Source: CAYTMY01 sp964618075 (lineage in GTDB: Bacteria; Bacillota; Clostridia; Eubacteriales; Anaerofustaceae). From it: DNA of 6,125 bases. Made by a program: the position numbers and the translations under genes. Shown in pieces: positions 1 through 6,056 of the stretch; position 1 is the first letter of the stretch; each line of letters begins with the position of its first letter. Where the stretch lies: contig CAZTZO010000044.1 of NCBI GenBank assembly GCA_964618075.1, forward strand, positions 1-6,125, given 5' to 3'. Under the pieces are notes generated by a model that was given only the letters and a program-made list of their open reading frames with translations, made no database searches and was not told the origin of the DNA.

Positions 1-47
1 AACTAATAAGAAAGTTCCGTTTTAACTTGTACCAAGACTTGACATAG

Positions 48-428
48 TACCATTACAGCTATAACACGGCAGCCGTCTATTCGCGCACATTTGCCGAATA
101 CAGAAGCGATCATACCGGAATAGACATCGCCTCCGAAAAAGGGGAGAACGTCAAATGCGCATACGACGGCACCGTAAGCGAGATACGCGCTGACGCAAAG
201 CTCGGCATGACCGTTATAGTAGACCACGGTAAGAATATATTTACACAATACTCGAATCTTGAAGAAACCGTAAACGTAACGCTTAACCAAAGCTTAAAAG
301 CAGGAGATATTATAGGCAAAACGGGAGCCACGGCGCTCTATGAATCAAAAGAAGCGTCTCATGTTCACTTTGGCGTCATTGCAGCAGGTAGCTATATAGA
401 TCCCTTCGATTATATAAAATTCCAGTAG
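48..428 (+). pseudogene. 3' part of a SpoIIQ-like M23 (LytM) zinc peptidase, 5' end disrupted or cut off
   Basis: The frame ending at the TAG at 426-428 encodes about 126 residues of an M23 peptidase domain, the fold of cell-wall endopeptidases and of sporulation protein SpoIIQ. Seen: the first zinc motif HTGID (codons 111-125, His and Asp of HxxxD), the segment from KLGMTVIVDHG to YSNL, and the second motif HVH (360-368). The spacing and the YSRTFAEYRSDHTGID stretch resemble SpoIIQ more than secreted autolysins. Bacillus subtilis SpoIIQ has lost the first zinc His, whereas clostridial SpoIIQ keeps it, as here. The frame has a TAG at 45-47, and no ATG, GTG or TTG occurs before codon 207, which lies beyond the first zinc motif. 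An intact protein therefore cannot be read from this sequence. An ATG at 207 would give only 73 residues without HxxxD. The cause could be a pseudogene, a frameshift error, or a bad contig edge. The family call is firm; the SpoIIQ assignment and the pseudogene status are inferred. Confidence 0.65.
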
Positions 429-446
429 CAGTTTTTTTAAAAACAA

Positions 447-482
447 AGTCCGCTTTCGTTTAATAGCGAGGGCGGATTTTTT
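447..482 (+). terminator. Rho-independent terminator after the M23 gene
   Basis: A 10-bp stem pairs 449-458 (TCCGCTTTCG) with 467-476 (CGAGGGCGGA), with two G-U pairs and an 8-nt loop, followed by six T at 477-482. An A-rich run just upstream (441-447) could let it work weakly on the other strand. It separates the M23 gene from hslVU. Confidence 0.85.
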
Positions 483-498
483 ATTTAATTTTAAATAA
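481..498. repeat. Short AT-only inverted repeat
   Basis: TTATTTAA at 481-488 is followed after TT by its exact reverse complement TTAAATAA at 491-498. It starts inside the T tract of the terminator. It is made only of A and T in AT-rich DNA, so chance is a fair explanation. Apart from this repeat and the promoter near 652-681, I see nothing convincing in the gap 483-718: no coding frame, tRNA, or CIRCE or CtsR operator. Confidence 0.35.
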
Positions 499-651
499 AT
501 AGTGTATCACTCAAGCTTATTGTTTGAAGACGACTAAAATCCATACTCCTTTACGCCTGTATAATATAATATTTAACAGTAAACATTAGTATAAAATCAA
601 CTTAAGCGAATTAAAGAAGAATTAAAATACGTTTCAGAATATATCGGTTTG

Positions 652-681
652 TTCCATTCATAAATACAAGTATGCTATAAT
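652..681 (+). promoter_or_regulatory. Candidate extended -10 promoter for hslVU
   Basis: A perfect TATAAT at 676-681 is preceded by TG at 673-674, which makes an extended -10 (TGcTATAAT). The -35 is poor: TTCCAT at 652-657 with an 18-nt spacer. Extended -10 promoters tolerate a weak -35. The predicted start near 688 leaves a leader of about 30 nt before hslV. A second TATAAT pair near 560-570 has no acceptable -35. Confidence 0.6.
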
Positions 682-718
682 AACCGAAACGAATAGTTTA
701 TAAAGGAGAATATGGATT

Positions 719-1267
719 ATGTTTCGAGCAACAACAATACTTGCCGTAAAAATGAACGGCAAGGTAACCATAGGCGGAGACGGACAGGTTACATTGGGTG
801 AAACCACGGTAATGAAGCATACCGCCGAGAAGGTTAAGCTGATATACGGTTCAAAGGTCGCAATAGGCTTTGCTGGAAGCGTTGCAGACGCCTTCACACT
901 TGCAGAAAGGTTCGAAGCAAAATTAGAGCAGTATTCGGGAAACCTTTACAGAGCCGCAATAGAGCTGGCAAAGGATTGGAGAAGCGATAACGTTATGAGA
1001 AAGCTTGACGCTCTTTTAATCGCGGCGGACGCAGAAAACGTACTTATTCTTTCGGGAAACGGCGAAGTAATTGAGCCGGACGACGGAGTAGCTTCCATAG
1101 GCTCCGGAAGTATGTACGCAATGGCCGCAGCCCGGGCACTGACACGTCACTGTGAAAATATGGACAGTGAGGACATTGTCAGAAATTCGCTGTTGATAGC
1201 CTCTGAAATATGCGTATACACAAACAGTAATATAAAAACGATAACTTTGCAAAAGGAGAATAACTAG
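719..1267 (+). CDS. hslV: ATP-dependent protease subunit HslV (ClpQ)
   Basis: Peptidase of the HslVU (ClpQY) protease, a cytoplasmic N-terminal-nucleophile hydrolase that forms a double hexamer capped by HslU. The 182-residue length fits the family. Seen: ATTILAV at residues 4-10, where Thr5 aligns with the catalytic Thr1 of the mature enzyme, so a four-residue MFRA leader would have to be removed; GGDGQVTLG (19-27); Lys38 aligning with active-site Lys33; GFAGSVADAF (50-59); IEPDDGVASIGSG (118-130); and ICVYTN (164-169), the C-terminal cation-site motif. The ATG at 719 is chosen because it supplies ATTI, with AGGAG at 704-708, 10 nt upstream. An ATG at 712 is out of frame and opens only a 29-codon frame. 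hslU starts 3 nt after the stop, so the two are surely co-transcribed. The catalytic Thr agrees with the general family rather than with the serine-type CodW of Bacillus subtilis. Confidence 0.97.
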   Translation: MFRATTILAVKMNGKVTIGGDGQVTLGETTVMKHTAEKVKLIYGSKVAIGFAGSVADAFTLAERFEAKLEQYSGNLYRAAIELAKDWRSDNVMRKLDALLIAADAENVLILSGNGEVIEPDDGVASIGSGSMYAMAAARALTRHCENMDSEDIVRNSLLIASEICVYTNSNIKTITLQKENN

Positions 1268-1270
1268 AAT

Positions 1271-2665
1271 ATGGTAGATCTCACACCTAGCCAAACGGTC
1301 AAGGAGCTTGACAAATATATTATCGGACAAAACGAAGCAAAAAAGTGCGTTGCCATAGCTTTGAGAAACAGATACAGACGCAGAAATCTTTCGGACGAAA
1401 TGAAGGATGAAATCACCCCGAAAAATATCATAATGATGGGGCCTACCGGCGTAGGCAAAACGGAAATAGCAAGAAGACTGGCAAAGCTTGTGGACGCACC
1501 CTTTATAAAGGTCGAAGCGACAAAGTTCACAGAGGTGGGCTATGTCGGACGTGATGTCGAAAGCATGATAAGAGATTTGGTGACAACTTCCATAAGGCTT
1601 GTCAAACAGCGTGAATTTGAAAAGGTAGCCGATAAAGCGGCGTCTATCGTTGATGAAAGACTTGTTGATGCTATAATCCCTGTTAAAAAGAACGAGCCGC
1701 AGGCGTTTGATATGTATTTTAAGGGTCAACAGCCCGCCCAACCCCAACAGCCGCCTACTCCCGAAGAAACAAAGGAATATGCAAGTAAAAGGGATATGAT
1801 ACGCGCTCAGCTAAAGGCAGGCGAGCTTGAAGAAACCGTTATAGAGATAATGACAGAGGACAAATCGAGCGTACCCATAGGAATTATCGGAGAGGGCGGC
1901 GGAGACGAGATGACAATGAATGTTTCCGGTATGCTCAACAGCATATTCCCCCAGAAAAAGAAAAAAAGAAAAACAACCGTAGCTCAGGCAAGGGTCATAT
2001 TTACGAACGAAGAAAGCCAAAAGCTTTTAGACATGGACGCGATAACCGAGAAGGGACTCAGAGCCGCAGAACAGGACGGTATAATATTCCTCGATGAGAT
2101 AGATAAAATCGTCGGCGGCTACAAAGGCAACGGGCCCGACGTTTCCAGAGAGGGCGTTCAAAGAGATATCCTTCCGATAGTCGAAGGCTGCACGGTAAAC
2201 ACAAAATACGGTCCCGTCAAAACGGACTATATCCTGTTCATCGGCGCAGGCGCTTTCCATATGAGCAAGGTTTCAGATCTTATCCCCGAATTGCAGGGAC
2301 GTTTCCCCATTAAAGTAAAGCTCAACAGCCTTACCGAAGAGGATTTTCGGAATATACTGACTCAGCCGCAAAACGCAATAATAAAGCAGTACAAGGAGCT
2401 TATTAAAACGGAAAACGTCGATCTCATCTTTGAGGACGAGGCATTGGAAGTGATTGCAAAAATGGCTTTCTTGGAGAATGAAACAAGCGAGAATATCGGC
2501 GCAAGACGTCTGTATACCGTAATCGAAAAGCTTCTGGAGGAAATATCATTTTACTCGCCCGAATTCGACCAGGATTCCTTCGTTATTACCAAGGAATACG
2601 TAAACAATATCTTCAAGGACGAGGAAGAGGATTTCAAACGCGATACAAGCAAGTTCATCATATAA
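1271..2665 (+). CDS. hslU: ATP-dependent protease ATPase subunit HslU (ClpY)
   Basis: AAA+ unfoldase that recognises substrates, unfolds them with ATP and threads them into HslV. The 464 residues are close to the usual 440-470. Seen in order: Walker A GPTGVGKT (57-64); pore loop GYVGRD (90-95); the intermediate (I) domain, about 110-240, with a Gln/Pro-rich stretch (152-163) and a Lys-rich patch (229-234); Walker B IIFLDEID (271-278); a sensor-1 region FIGAGAFH (323-330); LQGRFPI with the likely arginine finger Arg344; sensor-2 ENIGARRL (407-414); and a C-terminal tail ending SKFII, the part that docks into HslV pockets to activate it. The start has AAAAGGAG at 1251-1258 inside the end of hslV, 12 nt before the ATG, so translation is probably coupled. 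All catalytic elements are intact. No intrinsic terminator follows it, so some transcripts may run on into rpsB. Confidence 0.97.
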   Translation: MVDLTPSQTVKELDKYIIGQNEAKKCVAIALRNRYRRRNLSDEMKDEITPKNIIMMGPTGVGKTEIARRLAKLVDAPFIKVEATKFTEVGYVGRDVESMIRDLVTTSIRLVKQREFEKVADKAASIVDERLVDAIIPVKKNEPQAFDMYFKGQQPAQPQQPPTPEETKEYASKRDMIRAQLKAGELEETVIEIMTEDKSSVPIGIIGEGGGDEMTMNVSGMLNSIFPQKKKKRKTTVAQARVIFTNEESQKLLDMDAITEKGLRAAEQDGIIFLDEIDKIVGGYKGNGPDVSREGVQRDILPIVEGCTVNTKYGPVKTDYILFIGAGAFHMSKVSDLIPELQGRFPIKVKLNSLTEEDFRNILTQPQNAIIKQYKELIKTENVDLIFEDEALEVIAKMAFLENETSENIGARRLYTVIEKLLEEISFYSPEFDQDSFVITKEYVNNIFKDEEEDFKRDTSKFII

Positions 2666-2692
2666 AAAATAGCGTAAATGCGATAAAAAAGT

Positions 2693-2721
2693 TTGCTATA
2701 CAAATAGTTTTATGATAAACT
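2693..2721 (+). promoter_or_regulatory. Promoter of the rpsB-tsf operon
   Basis: A -35 TTGCTA (2693-2698, four of six consensus bases) and a -10 TAAACT (2716-2721, four of six) are 17 nt apart, and TG at 2713-2714 makes the -10 an extended type (TGaTAAACT). The predicted start is near 2728, exactly where the folded rpsB leader begins. The site lies 28 nt after the hslU stop. Confidence 0.65.
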
Positions 2722-2727
2722 GTTACG

Positions 2728-2863
2728 GCGTAAGAAACAGTCGTTGTTTTCTTGTGCAAAATTTATAAATATTACACACGCATTTTTATGTTCCGCACGG
2801 TTGCGTCACTTGTGACGAAGCGGTCTCTTAAAAAAATGCGGAGGTAAAAACCAAGGAGGAAAA
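2728..2863 (+). promoter_or_regulatory. Structured 5' leader of rpsB, possible S2 autoregulatory element
   Basis: Two folded units are visible. Unit 1: 2728-2739 pairs with 2745-2757 (12 pairs including two G-U, T2747 bulged, 5-nt loop) at the predicted 5' end of the mRNA. Unit 2: CGCATTTTT (2779-2787) pairs perfectly with AAAAATGCG (2832-2840) and encloses a bulged hairpin, CCGC (2793-2796) with GCGG (2820-2823), topped by CGTCA (2804-2808) with TGACG (2813-2817) around a CUUG loop. The closing stem ends directly before GAGG at 2841. The true Shine-Dalgarno AAGGAGG (2853-2859) lies just outside, 4 nt before the ATG. No U tract follows any hairpin, so it does not look like a terminator. S2 feedback on rpsB-tsf is known in Escherichia coli; that this leader does the same is inference. 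Confidence 0.5.
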
Positions 2864-3691
2864 ATGAGTTACATTTCAATGAAGCAGCTTTTGGAGGCCG
2901 GTGTACAGTTCGGTCACCAGACGAGAAGATGGAACCCGAAGATGAAGAAATTCATCTACACCGAAAGAAACGGGATTTACATCATCGATTTACAGCAGAC
3001 GGTCGGTCTTATCGACAAGGCCTGTGAGTTCATGAAGCAGAAAGCCATAGATAAGGAAGGCATACTGTTCATAGGCACAAAGAAACAGGCGCAGGACGCC
3101 ATAGCAGAGGAAGCCAAAAAGTGCGGAGCCTATTATATCAACCAGAGATGGCTCGGCGGAACGCTTACGAATTTCAAGACCATAAATAAAAGAATAGAAA
3201 GACTTCACAAGCTTGAAGCAATGGAAGAGGACGGTACTTTCGACGTACTGCCCAAAAAAGAAGTAATCAACCTTAAAATTGAAAGAGACAAGCTCAACAA
3301 ATTCTTAGGCGGCATAAAGGATATGCAGGAGCTGCCCGGAGCAGTATTTATCATAGACCCCAAGAAAGAAAGAATTGCCGTGCTTGAAGCCAAGAAACTC
3401 GGTATACCTGTCGTTGCAGTTGTCGACACAAACTGCGATCCGGACGATGCGGATTATCCTATCCCCGGAAACGACGATGCTATAAGAGCCGTTGCTCTTC
3501 TTACATCAGCCATATCAAACGCAATACTTGAGGGTAAACAGGGTGAATCCTTCTACGAGCAGGAGGAAGATCAAAATGAAAACAATGAAGCGATCGAAAC
3601 GCCTCAGAGTGAGGGGACCGAAGGAATAGAGACTATAGGCGAGATAATACAGGCTCAGCCTACAGACGACCAGCCTTCAGAAGTTAAATAA
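2864..3691 (+). CDS. rpsB: 30S ribosomal protein S2
   Basis: Structural protein of the small ribosomal subunit, near the head/body junction, needed late in assembly and for S1 docking where S1 is present. Seen: MSYISMKQLLEAGVQFGHQT at the N-terminus, TRRWNPKM (20-27), the RWLGGTLTNF motif (95-104), the helical coiled-coil hairpin (about 105-155), LPGAVFIIDP (157-166), and the VVDTNCDPDDADYPIPGNDDAIRA signature (186-209). The conserved body ends near residue 227. After it comes a tail of about 48 residues with 14 Asp/Glu in 232-275 against a single Lys, making the protein (275 aa) longer than the usual 230-260. Low-complexity acidic S2 tails occur in other Firmicutes. The start has AAGGAGG at 2853-2859, 4 nt before the ATG. 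tsf follows after 36 nt, the standard bacterial pairing. Confidence 0.98.
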   Translation: MSYISMKQLLEAGVQFGHQTRRWNPKMKKFIYTERNGIYIIDLQQTVGLIDKACEFMKQKAIDKEGILFIGTKKQAQDAIAEEAKKCGAYYINQRWLGGTLTNFKTINKRIERLHKLEAMEEDGTFDVLPKKEVINLKIERDKLNKFLGGIKDMQELPGAVFIIDPKKERIAVLEAKKLGIPVVAVVDTNCDPDDADYPIPGNDDAIRAVALLTSAISNAILEGKQGESFYEQEEDQNENNEAIETPQSEGTEGIETIGEIIQAQPTDDQPSEVK

Positions 3692-3727
3692 ATAAAGTTA
3701 ATAATACAACCGCAAAGGAAAGAATAT

Positions 3728-4624
3728 ATGATTACAGCTCAATCAGTCAAGGAATTAAGAGAAATGACAGGCGCCGGAATGATGGACTGCAAAAAAGCTT
3801 TGACAGAAACTAACGGCGACATTGAAAAAGCCGTGGTGTTTCTAAGGGAAAAGGGCATCGCATCGGCAGCAAAGAAATCCGACAGAATAGCCGCAGAGGG
3901 CGCAGTCGGAACACATATCAGCGAGGACGGAAAAACAGCAGTTATTACGGAAGTAAACTGCGAAACGGATTTCGTTGCGACTAACGAAAAATTTCAGAAT
4001 TTTGTCAAGGATACATCAGAGTATATCGCCCAAAGCAAGGGCGGAAAGCTTGTTGAAGAATTGGCGGATAAAGCAAAAGAGCTTATAGCCGGCATAGGTG
4101 AAAACATCGTTGTAAGAAGACACGAAAAGCTCGAGCTTGCTCAGCCCGGTATTTACGGCGAATATATACACATGGGCGGTAAAATAGGCGTCCTTGTAGA
4201 AATAGCATGTGATGAAAAAACAGCTCAAAAGCCCGAAGTCAAGGCTCTTGCAAAGGATATCGCAATGCAGATAGCCGCTGCCAATCCCACATACCTCACT
4301 TCAAAGGATGTTCCATCTGACGTCGTTGAAAATGAAAGAACCATATTCATTCATCAGGCAACCAATGAGGGCAAACCAAAAGAAATTGCCGAAAAGATGG
4401 TCACGGGACGTCTTAACAAGATGTATAAGGAAGTATGCCTTATGGATCAGCCGTTCGTTAAAGACGACAAGGTTTCTATTAAGGATTACGTCGCAAAGAT
4501 TGCCAAGGATTTGGGAAGCGATATACAAATAATAAAATTCGTCCGTTACCAAATGGGCGAAGGCTTGGAAAAGAAGGAAGAAAACTTTGCCGAAGAGATA
4601 GCAAAGCAGATATCCAATTCTTAA
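3728..4624 (+). CDS. tsf: Elongation factor Ts
   Basis: Guanine-nucleotide exchange factor that displaces GDP from EF-Tu so it can bind GTP and aminoacyl-tRNA again. Seen: N-terminal UBA-like domain (1-50) with LREMTGAGMMDCKKAL (10-25); the core contact motif NCETDFVATNEKF (77-89), whose Thr80-Asp81-Phe82 intrudes near the EF-Tu nucleotide site; the two core subdomains through YIHMGGKIGVLVE (146-158) and QIAAANPTYL (181-190); VCLMDQPFVKD (236-246); and a C-terminal module ending with FVRYQMGEGLEKKEENFAEEI. The 298-residue length is normal. The start is fixed by AAAGGAAAG at 3714-3722 and by the conserved beginning. It shares the rpsB promoter: no terminator or promoter is visible in the 36-nt gap. 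A terminator-like hairpin starts 10 nt after its stop. Confidence 0.98.
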   Translation: MITAQSVKELREMTGAGMMDCKKALTETNGDIEKAVVFLREKGIASAAKKSDRIAAEGAVGTHISEDGKTAVITEVNCETDFVATNEKFQNFVKDTSEYIAQSKGGKLVEELADKAKELIAGIGENIVVRRHEKLELAQPGIYGEYIHMGGKIGVLVEIACDEKTAQKPEVKALAKDIAMQIAAANPTYLTSKDVPSDVVENERTIFIHQATNEGKPKEIAEKMVTGRLNKMYKEVCLMDQPFVKDDKVSIKDYVAKIAKDLGSDIQIIKFVRYQMGEGLEKKEENFAEEIAKQISNS

Positions 4625-4634
4625 AGTTCTCAAC

Positions 4635-4662
4635 AAAAGGCACCTTTTAAAGTGCCTTTTTT
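4635..4662 (+). terminator. Intrinsic terminator or attenuator between tsf and pyrH
   Basis: AAAAGGCAC (4635-4643) pairs perfectly with GTGCCTTTT (4652-4660) around an 8-nt loop, and the six T at 4657-4662 form the U tract, part of it in the stem. It starts 10 nt after the tsf stop and ends about 20 nt before the pyrH ribosome-binding site. The GC core is only 5 bp, so partial read-through is expected; no good promoter for pyrH lies after it. Confidence 0.75.
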
Positions 4663-4681
4663 ACTAACCGAATTAAAATTT

Positions 4682-4689
4682 AAGGAAGG
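4682..4689 (+). promoter_or_regulatory. Ribosome-binding site that fixes the pyrH start at 4697
   Basis: AAGGAAGG sits 7 nt before the ATG at 4697. The frame is open further upstream to a GTG at 4652, but that codon lies in the 3' arm of the terminator stem and has no Shine-Dalgarno site. The extra 15 residues do not resemble UMP kinase, so the longer start should be rejected. Confidence 0.85.
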
Positions 4690-4696
4690 TTTGCAT

Positions 4697-5401
4697 ATGC
4701 AGGCGGTATATAAAAGAGTACTAATAAAGCTAAGCGGAGAAGCTCTTGCAGGACAAGAAGGCTTCGGACTCAATACGGATATAATCGATGAAGTATGCTC
4801 GCAGATAAAGATTGCCAAGGAGCTGGGAGTTGAAATAGCTATCGTTGTAGGCGGAGGCAATTTCTGGAGAGGAAGAAGCGGAGAGCGTATGGACAGAGCT
4901 ACAGCGGATTACATGGGTATGTTAGCAACCACAATGAATGCACTTGCTCTGCAGGATTCACTCGAAAGACTCGGACTTGATGTGCGGGTACAGTCCGCAA
5001 TAACAATGCAGCAGGTATGTGAGCCCTACATAAGACGCAAAGCCATGCACCATTTGGATCTCGGAAGAATTGTAATTTTCGCTTCCGGCACAGGTAATCC
5101 GTTCTTTTCTACCGATACTACTGCTTCGCTCAGAGCCGCCGAAATAGACGCAGAAATAATACTTTCCGGAAAAAATATTGACGGAGTTTACGATTCCGAT
5201 CCCAATGTGAACGAAAATGCTGTAAAATATGATGAGATAACGCATATCGAAATAATAGATAAGGGATTAAAGGTCATTGACAGCACTGCCGCGTCCATGT
5301 GTATGGACAATCATATTCCCTTATTGATATTTCCTCTAAATCCTGCTCAAAATATAGTAAAAGCAGTATGCGGTGAAAAAATAGGTACGATGATAAATTA
5401 A
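4697..5401 (+). CDS. pyrH: UMP kinase
   Basis: Phosphorylates UMP to UDP with ATP, the first step from UMP to UTP and CTP; a cytoplasmic hexamer of the amino-acid kinase fold, in bacteria usually activated by GTP and inhibited by UTP. With the ATG at 4697 it has 234 residues, normal for the family. Seen: KLSGEAL (11-17) with the phosphate-binding Lys11; VGGGNFWRG (51-59); DYMGMLAT (71-78) with the UMP-binding Asp71; GTGNPFFSTDT (131-141), where the family contacts UMP phosphate; KNIDGVYDSDP (159-169), the ATP-side motif; and DSTAASMCMDN (195-205). Nothing is truncated. It is separated from tsf by a terminator-like hairpin, and from frr by only 11 nt, so pyrH and frr form a unit probably fed by read-through from rpsB-tsf. 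Confidence 0.97.
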   Translation: MQAVYKRVLIKLSGEALAGQEGFGLNTDIIDEVCSQIKIAKELGVEIAIVVGGGNFWRGRSGERMDRATADYMGMLATTMNALALQDSLERLGLDVRVQSAITMQQVCEPYIRRKAMHHLDLGRIVIFASGTGNPFFSTDTTASLRAAEIDAEIILSGKNIDGVYDSDPNVNENAVKYDEITHIEIIDKGLKVIDSTAASMCMDNHIPLLIFPLNPAQNIVKAVCGEKIGTMIN

Positions 5402-5412
5402 GGAGGATACTG

Positions 5413-5970
5413 ATGATAGACGATTTGAACAAAATTGCAGATGAAAAAATGAAAAAAACGATTGACGCTCTGCAAAACGACCTTCAGACGCTAAAGGCGG
5501 GAAGAGCAAATCCTCACATGCTCGACAAAATATCGGTAGATTACTATGGAACTAACACTCCTATTAATCAAATGGCGGGTATATCTTCCCCTGAGCCTAG
5601 GATACTTATGATAACTCCGTGGGACGCTAGTGCCTTAAAGCTCATCGAAAAGGCAATATTAGCCTCGGATTTAGGCTTGAATCCTTCAAACGACGGCAAA
5701 GCAATACGCCTTAGTATTCCGCAGCTTACAGAGGAACGCCGCAAGGAGCTTGTAAAAGGCGTCGGGAAAACCACAGAGGAATGCAAGGTCGCTCTCAGAA
5801 ATATTCGCAGAAACATTATCGAAGATTTGAAAAAAGAAGAAAAATCCGGCGAAGTGACGGAGGACGACGTAAAAAACGGCGAAAAGCTTATTCAGAAAAC
5901 ACTCGACGGACACATTAAAAAAGTCGACGAGATATCTAAAACAAAAGAAGCGGAAATTATGACCGTTTAA
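5413..5970 (+). CDS. frr: Ribosome recycling factor
   Basis: With EF-G it splits post-termination ribosomes from mRNA so that subunits can be reused. The 185 residues match the family length exactly. Domain I is the three-helix bundle (about 1-29 and 106-185) with KAGRANP (28-34, the usual RTGRASP-like motif) and ALRNIRRN (127-134), whose Arg129 and Arg132 are the conserved ribosome-contact residues. Domain II (about 30-105) carries VDYYGTNTPINQMAGIS and the LNPSNDGKAIRLSIPQLTEERR stretch. The start has AGGAGG at 5401-5406, overlapping the last base of the pyrH stop codon, 6 nt before the ATG; translation is probably coupled to pyrH. A strong hairpin follows at once, so frr is the last gene of the operon, whereas many Firmicutes continue with uppS and cdsA. 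Confidence 0.98.
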   Translation: MIDDLNKIADEKMKKTIDALQNDLQTLKAGRANPHMLDKISVDYYGTNTPINQMAGISSPEPRILMITPWDASALKLIEKAILASDLGLNPSNDGKAIRLSIPQLTEERRKELVKGVGKTTEECKVALRNIRRNIIEDLKKEEKSGEVTEDDVKNGEKLIQKTLDGHIKKVDEISKTKEAEIMTV

Positions 5971-6007
5971 CAAAAAGGGAGGAAAAGCAACTTTTCCTCC
6001 CTTTTTG
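5971..6007. terminator. Perfect 17-bp hairpin terminator after frr, probably bidirectional
   Basis: Positions 5971-5987 and 5991-6007 are exact reverse complements with a 3-nt CAA loop. The core is GGGAGG paired with CCTCCC, and the outer A5/T5 arms give a U tract on either strand. It begins on the base right after the frr stop codon. Confidence 0.9.
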
Positions 6008-6024
6008 AATGAATTTATGATATT

Positions 6025-6056
6025 TATTCAAAAATATTGACATTTTTTTTTGAATA
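6025..6056. repeat. 10-bp inverted repeat flanking the -35 box of the last promoter, possible operator
   Basis: TATTCAAAAA (6025-6034) and TTTTTGAATA (6047-6056) are exact reverse complements, 12 nt apart, and the TTGACA box lies between them. Centre-to-centre the arms are 22 bp apart, about two helical turns, as expected for a dimeric or tetrameric regulator. The arms are AT-rich, so chance cannot be excluded. I do not recognise the site as a known operator. Confidence 0.45.

Noticed and set aside
39..65. TTGACA (39-44) and TATAAC (60-65) as a promoter
   Set aside because: The spacer is only 15 nt and the site sits inside M23 domain coding sequence with no gene start after it in that frame.
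560..570. Tandem TATAAT boxes as a second hslV promoter
   Set aside because: No acceptable -35 lies 16-18 nt upstream, and such hexamers are expected in DNA this rich in A and T.
712..801. Overlapping 29-codon frame from ATG 712, closest ATG to the hslV ribosome-binding site
   Set aside because: It is only 3 nt from AGGAG, too close for efficient initiation, and it is a translation of the conserved hslV 5' end in another frame.
1016..1747. A 243-codon open frame on the minus strand across hslV and hslU
   Set aside because: It is fully antisense to two strongly conserved genes, is rich in Cys, His, Phe and Tyr with no family resemblance, and has no ribosome-binding site or promoter that I can see.
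2669..2699. ATAGC and GCTAT as a terminator after hslU
   Set aside because: The stem is only 5 bp with a 21-nt loop and no T tract follows.
4500..4527. TTGCCA and TATACA in the 3' end of tsf as a pyrH promoter
   Set aside because: The -10 matches only four of six bases, it lies in conserved coding sequence, and any transcript would still meet the terminator at 4635-4662.
4308..4532. A 74-codon frame on the plus strand inside tsf
   Set aside because: It is a shifted-frame reading of conserved EF-Ts sequence, without its own ribosome-binding site.
4652..4696. Longer pyrH start at GTG 4652
   Set aside because: The GTG lies in a terminator stem, has no Shine-Dalgarno site, and the added 15 residues do not match UMP kinase; the ATG at 4697 has AAGGAAGG 7 nt upstream.
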